Assembly (NCBI RefSeq): GCF_008274585.1
Contig: NZ_VTRT01000002.1
Coordinates: 62,001-126,000 of the forward strand
DNA: 64,000 nucleotides
From: Pedobacter sp. BS3
GTDB taxonomy: Bacteria > Bacteroidota > Bacteroidia > Sphingobacteriales > Sphingobacteriaceae
Reading direction: 5' to 3'
Within the stretch, counting starts at the first letter, position 1. Every line of letters starts with the position of its first letter. The translations under genes and the position numbers were made by a program. The notes beneath the pieces were generated by a model that did no database searches, was not told where the DNA came from, and worked only from the letters and a program-made list of their open reading frames with translations. This document shows, piece after piece, positions 27,703 through 35,790 of this stretch.

Positions 27703-28536
27703 TTTTCTTTTGTTTAGATTTCAAAATCTCTGTAAGCTCCTCCTTATAAATCCGCTCGGTTTTGTTCATCAATAGCTTGGTAAACACCCAGTTGTAAGGC
27801 ATATTCATGACATCTACCCAGCGAAGTAGATCGCCGCCAGCAAGAGTATTAATAGCGTTAAAATTACCATAAACGCTAAAGCTATCAATACCGGCCTGTA
27901 CTTCTTCGGGCTTGGGATTGTACTTAAGCTGCTCACTTCTCCGAGCTTGGAGTTCAGAAATTTGTTTAAAAAAAAAGTACCAAGAGGGATTATATCGGTA
28001 CAGGGATGCTCCAGGATCACCTTCTCAAACTCGTGGATCCTGTTTTCAAAATCGAGCGCCTCCAGTTCCTTTAGGTTGTTGTATGGCTTATATAAATAGC
28101 AGGCCACAACAAAGGGAATGTCAAACAGGAAAGCGTTCAGCCGCTTGACCGTAGCATGTGGTTCTGGTGTTCCTGGTTTAACTTCAGCCTTATCGAACGA
28201 TTCCTTCAGGCGCTCATCAACCAGGACGAACAGACCGTACTTCTCCAGATCCATGCTGGCCGGTGCTGTGATATACTTATCATTCAGCCGTAAAACAACC
28301 GGGGGTTTCGCACCGGTAACCGTATCAAGGGAATGAGTGAAACGGATGTGATCAGCAATCTTTTTAAAGGTCTTTATTGAACAGTTACGAATGACATCTA
28401 CAGGCAATCCCGTAAGAATTGTTAACCAGGTAACCTCGTCAGAGGCTTTTAATAGCTGTAAGTACGTTGCCGTGTTTACTTCTTTCCAGCTGGATGGGAT
28501 GCTGACTTTATGGATGCCTATTTTAAAACTTTTCAT
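27692..28536 (-). CDS. phage tail-chaperone-like protein made with a -1 frameshift
   Basis: The zero frame (ATG at 28536, stop at 27814) reads well until TFFLNKF, then turns into an odd hydrophobic tail. At 27970-27964 the RNA reads U-UUA-AAC in frame, a classical slippery heptamer, at the end of a nine-T run. Slipping back one base opens a normal-looking frame: KQISELQARRSEQLKYNPKP, then EEVQAGIDSFSVYGNFNA, GGDLLRW, MNMPYNWVFTKLLMNKTE, ending at 27692. That frame fills the otherwise empty gap and overlaps the next start codon. About 280 residues in total. Tail assembly chaperones are known for such frameshifts; here identity as chaperone is only suggested. Confidence 0.68.
27964..27970 (-). 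promoter_or_regulatory. -1 ribosomal frameshift heptamer UUUAAAC
   Basis: TTTAAAC on the minus strand, phased T-TTA-AAC with the upstream coding frame and preceded by six more T. An alternative is simple polymerase slippage on the T9 run, which would have the same protein result. Confidence 0.7.
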
Positions 28537-28575
28537 TGCCTGATTACGGCAAAGTATAATCAATAGGCATGATAT

Positions 28576-29778
28576 TTAAAAATTGAATTTCGCCCGTTTG
28601 GTAGGCTTAGCTGCATTATTTGAAAGTTTATTCAAAGCAACGTACCGGAGTGGGTCAATGATGTGGTTCTTAAAATCTACAGGAATATTAAGAGACTTGC
28701 CGGTGGCTTTGTCAACTTTCCATATATAACTTTGGAACTCTTTTTTTGTATTAGCAGATCTTCGGGTAATATTGATAACATACCTCTTCAGGATGTCAAT
28801 ACTATTCTTTACCGAATCTGGTCCCTTTTCAGCTGGAACTACCTTCCATCCTCCTAAGTTCTTAATTTCATCAATAGACTTTGGTTCGGCTGAATCGGCA
28901 ATGATTTCTCTTTTTTTGTCCCATCCGAACGATGTAAACCTATTGGCAATATCAAGATTAGTCATTCCGGTCTCGTAGATCTTCTCATCAACCCACAGCT
29001 GGCCATTAGCCATATAAACATCAATACATCCGGTAGGATCGTTGGTATATCCAAAATCGAGGCCTGTTGCTATAAATGAAGCATAATCCGGAATACTATC
29101 AACGATATTATAGTTACGGAAGATAAGGCCCTGAAGTTTACCGGTAATACCGCGACCATAAACTTTGAATAACTCATAGTCCTCATACCTCAGATTTTCA
29201 ATTTCCTGATGTTTTTCCTCAGGAATAAATCTGTTGTGCCGGTGGTCAGAGATGATCAGCTGTACCTCTGGTAATCCTAACAGTTCATCATGCACCCAAA
29301 ATTCAACAGTTGGGTTATAGTCAAGAAATATCCTTTTACCAGTCCTTAATGCAAGCTGCTTATAAATCGGATAGCTAATGCCGTTTGACTCATTAACAAA
29401 CAAGTAATCTCTTTTACCGGATTTGGCGTCCTGTTCGTTAGTGTAAGACTTAAACTCTATTATTGAACCATTCCAAAACGTAATCAGCTTCTCTGACTCA
29501 TTATAGAAATTGCCGTTACTTATTGGCTTTATAAACTTTTGCAGTAACGATGAATCACGAATGATATTCTTTGAATCACGGATTGCTCCTGACTTCAAGT
29601 TAGGTATATCCTGACCAACAATAGTAATAACCTGATTAGGCTCCTGAATGGCAAGTGTGAAAAGAACTTGCAGAATGGAATACGTCTTGGCGCTCCAGGT
29701 ACCGCCCTGATTTATTAATATCTTCTTTCCCTGCTGCGGGTATAGATTGACCTCATAAAGTGGCGTTGTGCTAAACAT
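28576..29778 (-). CDS. terL: terminase large subunit
   Basis: 400 residues. The ATPase half has the Walker A variant GGTWSAKT (25-32) and a Walker B-like YLFVNES near 125. The nuclease half has the acidic residues in GLDFGYTNDPTG, IIADSAEP and NHIIDPLRY. This motor-nuclease cuts concatemers and pumps DNA through the portal. It overlaps the small-subunit candidate by 8 nt. Confidence 0.92.
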   Translation of the reverse strand: MFSTTPLYEVNLYPQQGKKILINQGGTWSAKTYSILQVLFTLAIQEPNQVITIVGQDIPNLKSGAIRDSKNIIRDSSLLQKFIKPISNGNFYNESEKLITFWNGSIIEFKSYTNEQDAKSGKRDYLFVNESNGISYPIYKQLALRTGKRIFLDYNPTVEFWVHDELLGLPEVQLIISDHRHNRFIPEEKHQEIENLRYEDYELFKVYGRGITGKLQGLIFRNYNIVDSIPDYASFIATGLDFGYTNDPTGCIDVYMANGQLWVDEKIYETGMTNLDIANRFTSFGWDKKREIIADSAEPKSIDEIKNLGGWKVVPAEKGPDSVKNSIDILKRYVINITRRSANTKKEFQSYIWKVDKATGKSLNIPVDFKNHIIDPLRYVALNKLSNNAAKPTKRAKFNF

Positions 29779-30220
29779 CTACTTCATTCTCATTGCTGGC
29801 AAATGGTGGAACATCGGAATGCACAACTGTAACTTTGACTTCAGGGAAACTGAGCGGTACTCCATCTTTACCGGTTACCTCCAGCTTGTCAATCATGATG
29901 CCGTCGAGTTTAGCCATTGAGTCTAAAACCTTATTGATGGCCCGCACTCCGGACGGAGTCTTTTTGAAAGCTGGATCCATCTCTCTAATGAGCTTCTTTT
30001 TACGCTGAAGATAATACGCCTTTTTACTTTCGATAGATTTTTCAGTAAGCTCTTTGAATAAAGTGAATGCTTCTGAATAATAACGTTCTGCCTGACGTTC
30101 GCTGACGTCCCATCGAGCTACAGCAGATCGGATAATGTCAACCGTATTATGATCATCCATGATCCACTCCTGAACGGTGCGAATCCGCTTTGCCTTCTCT
30201 ACCTTGGTTGACTTGGCCAT
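29771..30220 (-). CDS. terS: putative terminase small subunit
   Basis: 149 residues: an N-terminal helix-turn-helix-like segment (IRSAVARWDVSERQAERYYS), a helical middle, and a C-terminal beta tail (PEVKVTVVHSDVPPF) of the kind that docks on the large subunit. Direct overlap with the large subunit supports the call. Confidence 0.7.
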   Translation of the reverse strand: MAKSTKVEKAKRIRTVQEWIMDDHNTVDIIRSAVARWDVSERQAERYYSEAFTLFKELTEKSIESKKAYYLQRKKKLIREMDPAFKKTPSGVRAINKVLDSMAKLDGIMIDKLEVTGKDGVPLSFPEVKVTVVHSDVPPFASNENEVDV

Positions 30221-30224
30221 ATCA

Positions 30225-30467
30225 TTAGACTATCATTCGCTTGATGACGGCGATATGCCGGGTTAATTCGTGGATACGGTCCCGAAGTTTTATAGCTTCG
30301 ATTTCACGCATCTTCTGGATTTCCGGATTAGTATCCCGCTGTTTAATCGGGTCGTCTCCGTTATCGTAGTTTTTTAAAGCTGCTGAATTGATGGTCAGTT
30401 CTTCAGTTAGATAATCAATTATCGTTTGTTTTACTTCTGCCATAGCCTTAATTATTTCGCTGCTCAT
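30225..30467 (-). CDS. small hypothetical phage protein
   Basis: 80 residues, helical, charged (MSSEIIKAMAEVKQTIIDYL start, ELTRHIAVIKRMIV end). It lies between the methyltransferase and terminase genes and overlaps the former by 20 nt. No family recognised. Confidence 0.5.
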   Translation of the reverse strand: MSSEIIKAMAEVKQTIIDYLTEELTINSAALKNYDNGDDPIKQRDTNPEIQKMREIEAIKLRDRIHELTRHIAVIKRMIV

Positions 30468-31920
30468 AAAAATCTGATATTGTAAGGTTACCGTTCAAAT
30501 GTGTGAAGGTAGGAACAATATCACGTTTAACACAATAGTTGATATACCGCTTAATGGTCGATTGTACGAACTTAGGCGAAATCTCGATAGCATAACAAAT
30601 ACGGCCAGTAGCTTCACAGGCTATCATCGTGGTGCCTGATCCATGGAAAAAATCTGTTACAACTTCCCCGGGATTTGTAGTATCAAGGATGGCATCGGCT
30701 ACCATCTGAACCGGCTTAGGTGTAGGATGATTTTTTATTTCATCCTTATCAGGATTAGCGATACTGATTGCCGAGGGGTAATTCCAGACATTAGTGCGGA
30801 TCCTGTCTTTTAAAGCCAGGTGTGATAAGTGCTTCGCCTTATCAGGATGCTTAAAGATGAATATCATTTCCTGATCGTTCTTGTAGAATCCCCCATGATC
30901 AAGCATATCCATGTTCCAGAGCGGTACTGCTGATGGTTCATTGAACACAAAACAAAGCTCATGCTTAGCCCGGTAAAACGAACCGTTTGCCATCATGTCT
31001 TTATTCCAGACACATACCTGCTTAGGTATAGGTGATCCGTAAGCCTTACGTGCAGCATCAGTCATGTGCCAGCAGTGTCGGAAGTCCATGAAGATATAAT
31101 GAATTGCACCTGGTACCGTGCGGGCTATTGCCATCATCATGATTGAAGTGAGAAACTCTGAGAACTCCTCATCACTCATCTCACCGGCACCCATTGCAAA
31201 GTTCTCATGATTGTTGTGCTTTTTATTGTCCTTCAGGAAAAAGTCAGTAGGTAAATTGTACGGAGGATCAGTGAATAAAATACGGGCCTTAACATCACCG
31301 AATAATAAATCAAGTGCATCACGATTGGAGAAGCTATCGCAGATTAACCGGTGCTTACCAAGTTGAAATATATCACCAGGTTTAACAAGTATAGGCTCAT
31401 CATCCGTTATCTCAACTTCAGGCTCCTCACACCCATCCAGGTTATAGACGTTAAATTTCTGCATGTACCGGTCTTCACTGAACTCAGGTAAATCAATCTC
31501 ATCAATCAATTCAGCAAAGCTCAGGTCGAACTCCTCAATAAAATCAAACAGTCCCTGCTGCGTGGTCTTTGCGTAAATAGATGAGTAGATCAGTACCAGC
31601 TTTGCAGCTTCCTTTATGCCGGAACAGTTAATATATGTCGCTGGTAACATATCCGGAATGATATGGCCGTCTCCGGCAAGTGATTCAAGAGCCAGTGTCC
31701 TATGCTTACCATCCAGACAATAGAGATACCCTGTTTCTGGATCCAACCAAACATAAAACGGCTGCGTGAAATCGTTAGCTAAAATTGAGTTTTTGAGCCT
31801 CTGGAACGCATCTTGAGGTAATTCTTTAAAGTTGTCGTCCTGGATGAACTTTAACTTTCTCCAGTCGATAAGTTCCGTTTTGATGATACGTGAACTGATG
31901 GGAGTGTCGATACTTTGCAT
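30448..31920 (-). CDS. DNA adenine methyltransferase with ParB-like N-terminal domain
   Basis: 490 residues from the ATG at 31920. A ParB/sulfiredoxin-like domain (FYVWLDPETGYLYCLDGKHR) is followed by an amino-methyltransferase with motif IV DPPY (218-221) and motif I FFHGSGT (424-430), the order of the beta class. Between them a block of about 28 residues is duplicated (WNKDMMANGSFY and WNMDMLDHGGFY). It probably modifies phage DNA against restriction; no cognate nuclease gene is obvious. An in-frame GTG at 31968 and an A11 run (31948-31938) lie upstream. Confidence 0.9.
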   Translation of the reverse strand: MQSIDTPISSRIIKTELIDWRKLKFIQDDNFKELPQDAFQRLKNSILANDFTQPFYVWLDPETGYLYCLDGKHRTLALESLAGDGHIIPDMLPATYINCSGIKEAAKLVLIYSSIYAKTTQQGLFDFIEEFDLSFAELIDEIDLPEFSEDRYMQKFNVYNLDGCEEPEVEITDDEPILVKPGDIFQLGKHRLICDSFSNRDALDLLFGDVKARILFTDPPYNLPTDFFLKDNKKHNNHENFAMGAGEMSDEEFSEFLTSIMMMAIARTVPGAIHYIFMDFRHCWHMTDAARKAYGSPIPKQVCVWNKDMMANGSFYRAKHELCFVFNEPSAVPLWNMDMLDHGGFYKNDQEMIFIFKHPDKAKHLSHLALKDRIRTNVWNYPSAISIANPDKDEIKNHPTPKPVQMVADAILDTTNPGEVVTDFFHGSGTTMIACEATGRICYAIEISPKFVQSTIKRYINYCVKRDIVPTFTHLNGNLTISDFYEQRNN

Positions 31921-31976
31921 GACAATAGGGTAACGAATTTTTTTTTTTAAAGCAAGCTGTACCGACACATGGTGAC

Positions 31977-32459
31977 TTATTGTATCGCTTGTTTAATTAA
32001 TTGTAATGTTTCAGTTGTGGCAAGTTGATTAGGTGTTCGCCGAATAACCTTCCACCCAAGCAAAGCAGCCTGAGTGTATTTATCCATATCCCGGAGTATG
32101 TTTTTAGGCCTTGAATGAGCGCCGCCTCCTTTACGCCAGATACCGCCCTCTTGCTCTATCGCTATTTTGCGGTCAGGATCCGCATAATCAAAACGCCAGT
32201 GTCTTTCCGGATGAAATTCATATTCCGGTACCAGGATGATGCCGAGCTCCTGTTCAACCAGGCGTACGAAAAGGTCAACCTTTGTTACGTTTTTGGAAAT
32301 TTTGGTAACAGTTTTGGGCCTTTTCCTGACAGTTTTGGAAACTTTTCGCTCAGTACTGGAAATTCCAGGAACACGGCCAGACGGGCAAAAATGTCCGGGC
32401 TCGCATTCAATGAATCCGAGATTATGAAGATCTTTCTCTGTGAACCTGGCTTTACTCAT
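31977..32459 (-). CDS. PD-(D/E)XK-type nuclease
   Basis: 160 residues. The C-terminal half has WRFDYADPDRKIAIEQEGG followed by a Gly/His-rich loop and KYTQAALLGWKVIRRTPNQL, the pattern of small phage nucleases of the DUF559/resolvase type (D...E-x-E). The N-terminal part has a Thr/Lys-rich repetitive linker (SKTVRKRPKTVTKISKNVTK). A role in recombination or DNA processing is inferred. Confidence 0.72.
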   Translation of the reverse strand: MSKARFTEKDLHNLGFIECEPGHFCPSGRVPGISSTERKVSKTVRKRPKTVTKISKNVTKVDLFVRLVEQELGIILVPEYEFHPERHWRFDYADPDRKIAIEQEGGIWRKGGGAHSRPKNILRDMDKYTQAALLGWKVIRRTPNQLATTETLQLIKQAIQ

Positions 32460-33187
32460 CGTTGATATTTTAATTTCACTTTTTCCGGATCCTGACCAGG
32501 ACGGATGTAAACAACTGTCTTAGCATCGATACGCAGCGGTATCTTATTACTCAGGTCCACTGGCTTGAATGTAACCGGCTTAACTTCCTTTAGAGATTCC
32601 TTCCGGAGTTGTTCTTCCAGTCGTTTCCGTTCGCGTTCAGCTGCGGCCTGTTTCTTTTTTTGCTCCTTCAGAATCTCCTTACGCTTACGTTCAGCATCTT
32701 TCCGTTTAGCCTTTGTCGATTGATAGGTTTGTTGATGCTTTTTATTTCGCTTCAGGTTTTCAGCCCGGGTAATAAGCTCCAGATTTGATAATACACAGTT
32801 AAGCGAATCACCATCCTTGTAAGACAGACAATAACCTTCAGGGATATCCTTTCCGACACTTCTCCAGAGATAGAGCTTCAACGGTTCCCATTCTCCAGCT
32901 GAAAGGCGTATCCATTTTTCAAGGCGTCCTTTATCGTTCCTGATGGTGACCTTCTTATCACGTAAAGCATTAACTGGTATCTGGCCGGGCTTGAACGTGC
33001 CATCATTCCGAAGCCGTAAAAGAGCTAATGCGGAAGCTGATTTTTTAAGTCCAAGATCGCGGGCCCTCCGACGAACGGCACTATCAGTGCAGCCGAGCTT
33101 TAACGCCAGCTCCTGGATAGTAAGAGGCTCAAAATACAGTACCAGGTTGAATAATTTAGTATGCGTCCACTTCATCGTTTTTCCCAT
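32456..33187 (-). CDS. HNH-like protein with helix-turn-helix and coiled coil
   Basis: 243 residues: an N-terminal helix-turn-helix (LTIQELALKLGCTDSAVRRR), an HNH-like core (LYLWRSVGKDIPEGYCLSYK then DGDSLNCVLSNLELITRAEN), then a long Lys/Glu coiled coil and a small C-terminal domain. The expected metal His residues are partly replaced, for example Ser-Tyr-Lys in place of H-x-D, so catalysis may be lost. It overlaps neighbours on both sides. Confidence 0.6.
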   Translation of the reverse strand: MGKTMKWTHTKLFNLVLYFEPLTIQELALKLGCTDSAVRRRARDLGLKKSASALALLRLRNDGTFKPGQIPVNALRDKKVTIRNDKGRLEKWIRLSAGEWEPLKLYLWRSVGKDIPEGYCLSYKDGDSLNCVLSNLELITRAENLKRNKKHQQTYQSTKAKRKDAERKRKEILKEQKKKQAAAERERKRLEEQLRKESLKEVKPVTFKPVDLSNKIPLRIDAKTVVYIRPGQDPEKVKLKYQR

Positions 33188-34149
33188 TTAATAGTATTCT
33201 GAAATCTGTCTTTAACCGGGTACAAACCCAATGACCGGAGATGAGCCCAATAGGATTGAAGCTGCTTAACATCCAGTTTCTTCTCATAATCCGATGACCA
33301 GTAATCAGGGAATGAGCTGCCTGTTTGATTTTGATTTGGCTCCTTGGCAATAATCTCATCAAGCCAGGCCTGGTTATTCAGATAGGTTTCCGGATTCTTA
33401 CGGTACTGTTTTTCAGGCTGAGAAGCGATATATTTCGGAATATGTTCCATGATCAGCACACGGTCACGGTTGGAAAGTTTCTCCCACTTCTTCCGTAGCT
33501 TAACGACATTACCAACTTTTTTCTTGTAAGCATCCCAAAAGTCCTCAAACGGGATATTGATTGATTTAACGACTACTTCAGGCGTGTCACTTTCATCCGT
33601 AACCGTCTCTGTGTTTTCATCATTTTTAATTTCAAAATCAATATCAGGAGCCTCAGCTCCGGTATCTGGGGATATAGGGGTATTTACTTTACTTTCCTTT
33701 ACTTTACTTTGTGTACTTCCGGTGTCATTAATCGAGTTATTGACGGAAGAAACAGAGTTATTGACGGAAGAAATTAAAAAACGCTGATCAAATTGAACAT
33801 CTGTACGCTTCGCCGAACCTTGTTTGAACCTTTTTTGAATCTCATCTGATGTTAATATCCCGTACTTTTCATACAATTCCTGGTTGAAAAAATTCACCTC
33901 GATAGCTTTGTTAATGATATCATTAACATCCTCTTCCGGAGTGCCGGTAACATCCGAAATATCAAAGGCCAAGTCATCATCAAATAGAATATAATAACCC
34001 TTGTACCGGTATATATTACACATCAGGCAGGATAATACCGTACCAGACACTGGTCCGCAGGATCTCATTATTTTCCGGACCTTCCGATTATCGTAGAAGT
34101 CCACATCAAATGAGAAGTAATCTAACCCTTGTTTTACCGGTCTTGCCAT
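33172..34149 (-). CDS. DUF4373 replication-associated protein
   Basis: 325 residues. The N-terminal 100 residues (GLDYFSFDVDFYDNRKVRKI and onward) are the Lin1244/Lin1753-like DUF4373 domain found in phage replication-initiation proteins of Bacteroidota and Firmicutes. A disordered Ser/Asn/Thr linker precedes a C-terminal helical domain (FEDFWDAYKKKVGNVVKLRK, then a P-E-T-Y-L-N-N-Q-x-W motif) like helicase-loader or DnaD-type proteins. It probably initiates phage replication. Confidence 0.75.
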   Translation of the reverse strand: MARPVKQGLDYFSFDVDFYDNRKVRKIMRSCGPVSGTVLSCLMCNIYRYKGYYILFDDDLAFDISDVTGTPEEDVNDIINKAIEVNFFNQELYEKYGILTSDEIQKRFKQGSAKRTDVQFDQRFLISSVNNSVSSVNNSINDTGSTQSKVKESKVNTPISPDTGAEAPDIDFEIKNDENTETVTDESDTPEVVVKSINIPFEDFWDAYKKKVGNVVKLRKKWEKLSNRDRVLIMEHIPKYIASQPEKQYRKNPETYLNNQAWLDEIIAKEPNQNQTGSSFPDYWSSDYEKKLDVKQLQSYWAHLRSLGLYPVKDRFQNTIKWEKR

Positions 34150-34595
34150 TATAGTCTCTCCTTAGCGAATGTGGAAACAGTTAATCGATGTACACCCAGT
34201 ATCCTGCCAATAGCACTGTAGGAAACATTTTTATCCAACAGGTCTTGAATTTTTTTCTCTTGTCCTGTCAATTTAGTTTTGGATGATTTACGTCCTATAG
34301 GCCTACCAAGAATGATATCTGACAGCTTACTTTCCATTTGCTTCTTACCTTTATTGGGGGGGGGAGTTCCAGGCTTGATACGATATCTAAGTCCTGATGC
34401 TGCTAACCTTTCTCCCTGTTTCTTTTTCTCCATGGCCTTAAAATCTTCAGACTTTTCGAGTCCCATTAAATAAGCCTGATTACTGACAGAGCAATAGCTG
34501 CAGTTCAACAGCTTACATATCTCAGCGGTATATGTATCAGGGAATAACCGCCTAAGCTCTTGCCGTTCCTCCGGAGTCCAAATTCTGCGATTCAT
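34149..34595 (-). CDS. DNA-binding protein with two helix-turn-helix segments
   Basis: 148 residues. The N-terminus (RRIWTPEERQELRRLFPDTY) resembles SANT/Myb-like DNA binding. The C-terminus (LTGQEKKIQDLLDKNVSYSA, then IGRILGVHRLTVSTF) resembles the resolvase-type helix-turn-helix. A nine-C tract encodes PPP in the middle (34364-34356) and could slip. No specific family assigned. Confidence 0.6.
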   Translation of the reverse strand: MNRRIWTPEERQELRRLFPDTYTAEICKLLNCSYCSVSNQAYLMGLEKSEDFKAMEKKKQGERLAASGLRYRIKPGTPPPNKGKKQMESKLSDIILGRPIGRKSSKTKLTGQEKKIQDLLDKNVSYSAIGRILGVHRLTVSTFAKERL

Positions 34596-34749
34596 GTTTT
34601 TTAATTAAAATTTCCAGCTTATCAAGATTTAAATCGATGAGGAGCTGCAACGCATTCTTTTTGTCAGCATAGTACTTGATCATTTCAGTACATTGCTCCA
34701 GCTCTTCAAACAGCCGTTTGTTTTGCGCTGACAACTCCTCATAATTCAT
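34552..34749 (-). CDS. small coiled-coil protein
   Basis: 65 residues, mainly one coiled coil (LSAQNKRLFEELEQCTEMIK and onward). It overlaps the next gene by 44 nt and starts 3 bp after the preceding stop. Unknown function. Confidence 0.5.
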   Translation of the reverse strand: MNYEELSAQNKRLFEELEQCTEMIKYYADKKNALQLLIDLNLDKLEILIKKHESQNLDSGGTARA

Positions 34750-34752
34750 AGC

Positions 34753-34995
34753 TTACCCCTCCAACTCTTTAAGCCTGGCATTCAGCTTGGCCTCCCTTCG
34801 GTCACGGTCTAACTTATCTCTCAACGGTATCATTTCAGCATTAAAGTCATCACTATCCGATACGCCAATCCCACCATCAATAAAGCTGTGCAACGTTTCA
34901 GCTACTTCTAAGGACATAGTGATAGTAACACTACGCCTAACAGGCAGTTTTGCGTCATTGCCGTCTAACGGTTTATTTTCAAGTTCTGTACTCAT
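34753..34995 (-). CDS. small phage protein whose N-terminus is encoded by an attC-like site
   Basis: 80 residues. Codons 1-18 (MSTELENKPLDGNDAKLP) lie within attC-like site 1 and the frame then continues through its terminal box into the rest of the gene (SLEVAETLHSFIDGGIGVSD and onward). The ATG at 34995 has an A-rich upstream stretch; an alternative is Met27. It is the first non-cassette gene downstream of the array, and may be the anchor into which the array was inserted. Confidence 0.5.
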   Translation of the reverse strand: MSTELENKPLDGNDAKLPVRRSVTITMSLEVAETLHSFIDGGIGVSDSDDFNAEMIPLRDKLDRDRREAKLNARLKELEG

Positions 34996-35072
34996 AATAT
35001 TATTTTGTTTATAAATTAAAGTTTATCGCTTTGGTTCGGCAACGAACGCAAAGCTGCTAAGACGTTAGGCGC
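34933..35072 (-). repeat. attC-like site 1
   Basis: Boxes GCCTAAC (34935-34941) and GTTAGGC (35064-35070) are exact consensus RYYYAAC and GTTRRRY. The inner arms GCAGTTTTGCGT and ACGCAAAGCTGC pair, then TTGCCG pairs with CGGCAA, leaving a large AT-rich loop. Total 136 bp between box ends. The loop carries the ATG of the 34753 gene. Confidence 0.85.
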
Positions 35073-35404
35073 TATGGTAAAATCTCAAAATGACCATCGC
35101 ATGCAAAATGATATTTTTCTTTGTCCAAATCGGCTCGTTTTTTTAACGTTTTTGACATTATTTCAAAATGTTGGCATGCTCTTGAATTGTGCCAAACAGG
35201 TTGTCTAATATCAGAATCAAGTAGTACTATATTGCCATTTCGGCTTTTCAATGTGCAGTCGTACAGTTCATTAGTTTTTCCGTTTTTAAACTTAACTGTT
35301 TTGCCGCCTTCAGCAAATAAACAATCGCCACAGCGCATAACAGGCAGTTTTGTGCTATTACTGCTATTGGAACTATCTTCAACTTTCTTTTTTCTATTTG
35401 CCAT
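35072..35404 (-). CDS. cassette A: Cys/His-rich protein
   Basis: 110 residues from the ATG at 35404, which lies inside attC-like site 2; about 22 polar residues ending NSTKLPV are encoded by that site. An internal ATG at 35338 overlaps the opening box (GTTATGC) and gives 88 residues. The body has CGDC, later C, and RACQHFE and HFACDGH, spaced like a zinc-binding fold. Stop TAG is 1 nt before the closing GCCTAAC box. Opening and closing boxes are complementary with one mismatch. Function unknown. Confidence 0.6.
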   Translation of the reverse strand: MANRKKKVEDSSNSSNSTKLPVMRCGDCLFAEGGKTVKFKNGKTNELYDCTLKSRNGNIVLLDSDIRQPVWHNSRACQHFEIMSKTLKKRADLDKEKYHFACDGHFEILP

Positions 35405-35472
35405 TGGTAAGTATTTAAACTTTAGTTTTTCAAATTCAGTAACAGACACAAAGCTGCTACCACGTTATATGC
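35333..35472 (-). repeat. attC-like site 2
   Basis: Boxes GCATAAC (35335-35341) and GTTATAT (35464-35470), 136 bp. Inner arms AGGCAGTTTTGTG and CACAAAGCTGCT pair as in site 1. The loop region contains an in-frame ATG (35404) for cassette A. Confidence 0.82.
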
Positions 35473-35477
35473 AATGG

Positions 35478-35657
35478 CTATTCGAGTAGTCCATGAAATT
35501 CATTGTTTCCACATTTAGGGCATACGTGGTCGGTTTGATACTCATTAATACGTTTATGAGCTTTTTCCTCATCTCTTCCCTGCCATTTACACTTTTTCTT
35601 CGTGCATTCATATCTTTTTGCTTCTTCACCCCATCGGGTATATTTTCTTTTTGCCAT
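35478..35657 (-). CDS. cassette B: 59-residue zinc-ribbon protein
   Basis: Reads MAKRKYTRWGEEAKRYECTK, then KKCKWQGRDEEKAHKRINEY, then QTDHVCPKCGNNEFHGLLE. Two Cys pairs (C-x4-C and C-x2-C) make a zinc ribbon. This frame has coding character, unlike a longer overlapping frame with a TTG start at 35465-35695. Stop TAG lies 6 nt before the closing box GCATATAAC. The opening box GTTATATGC is its exact reverse complement. Confidence 0.75.
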   Translation of the reverse strand: MAKRKYTRWGEEAKRYECTKKKCKWQGRDEEKAHKRINEYQTDHVCPKCGNNEFHGLLE

Positions 35658-35684
35658 ATTTCTTTAAGTTTTGTAACCGCCACT

Positions 35685-35785
35685 GCATATAACAAGCAGT
35701 TTTACGCTATGCCAGTGGACGGCTGTTAATAATAATTTTAGTTTACAAAGTTGGCACAGCGTAAAGCTGCTCCAACGTTAGCAGC
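35685..35785 (-). repeat. attC-like site 3
   Basis: Boxes ATATAAC (35687-35693) and GTTAGCA (35777-35783). Inner arms AAGCAGTTTTACGCT and AGCGTAAAGCTGCT are nearly perfect complements, followed by GCCA/TGGC. 97 bp. Confidence 0.85.
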
Positions 35786-35790
35786 AATAA

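Noticed and set aside
32115-32465. 116-codon plus-strand ORF opposite the nuclease gene
   Set aside because: Exact antisense shadow of a gene with a recognisable nuclease motif.
35465-35695. 76-codon minus-strand ORF in cassette B
   Set aside because: It needs a TTG start inside the cassette box and has no coding character; the overlapping 59-residue zinc-ribbon frame is the convincing gene.
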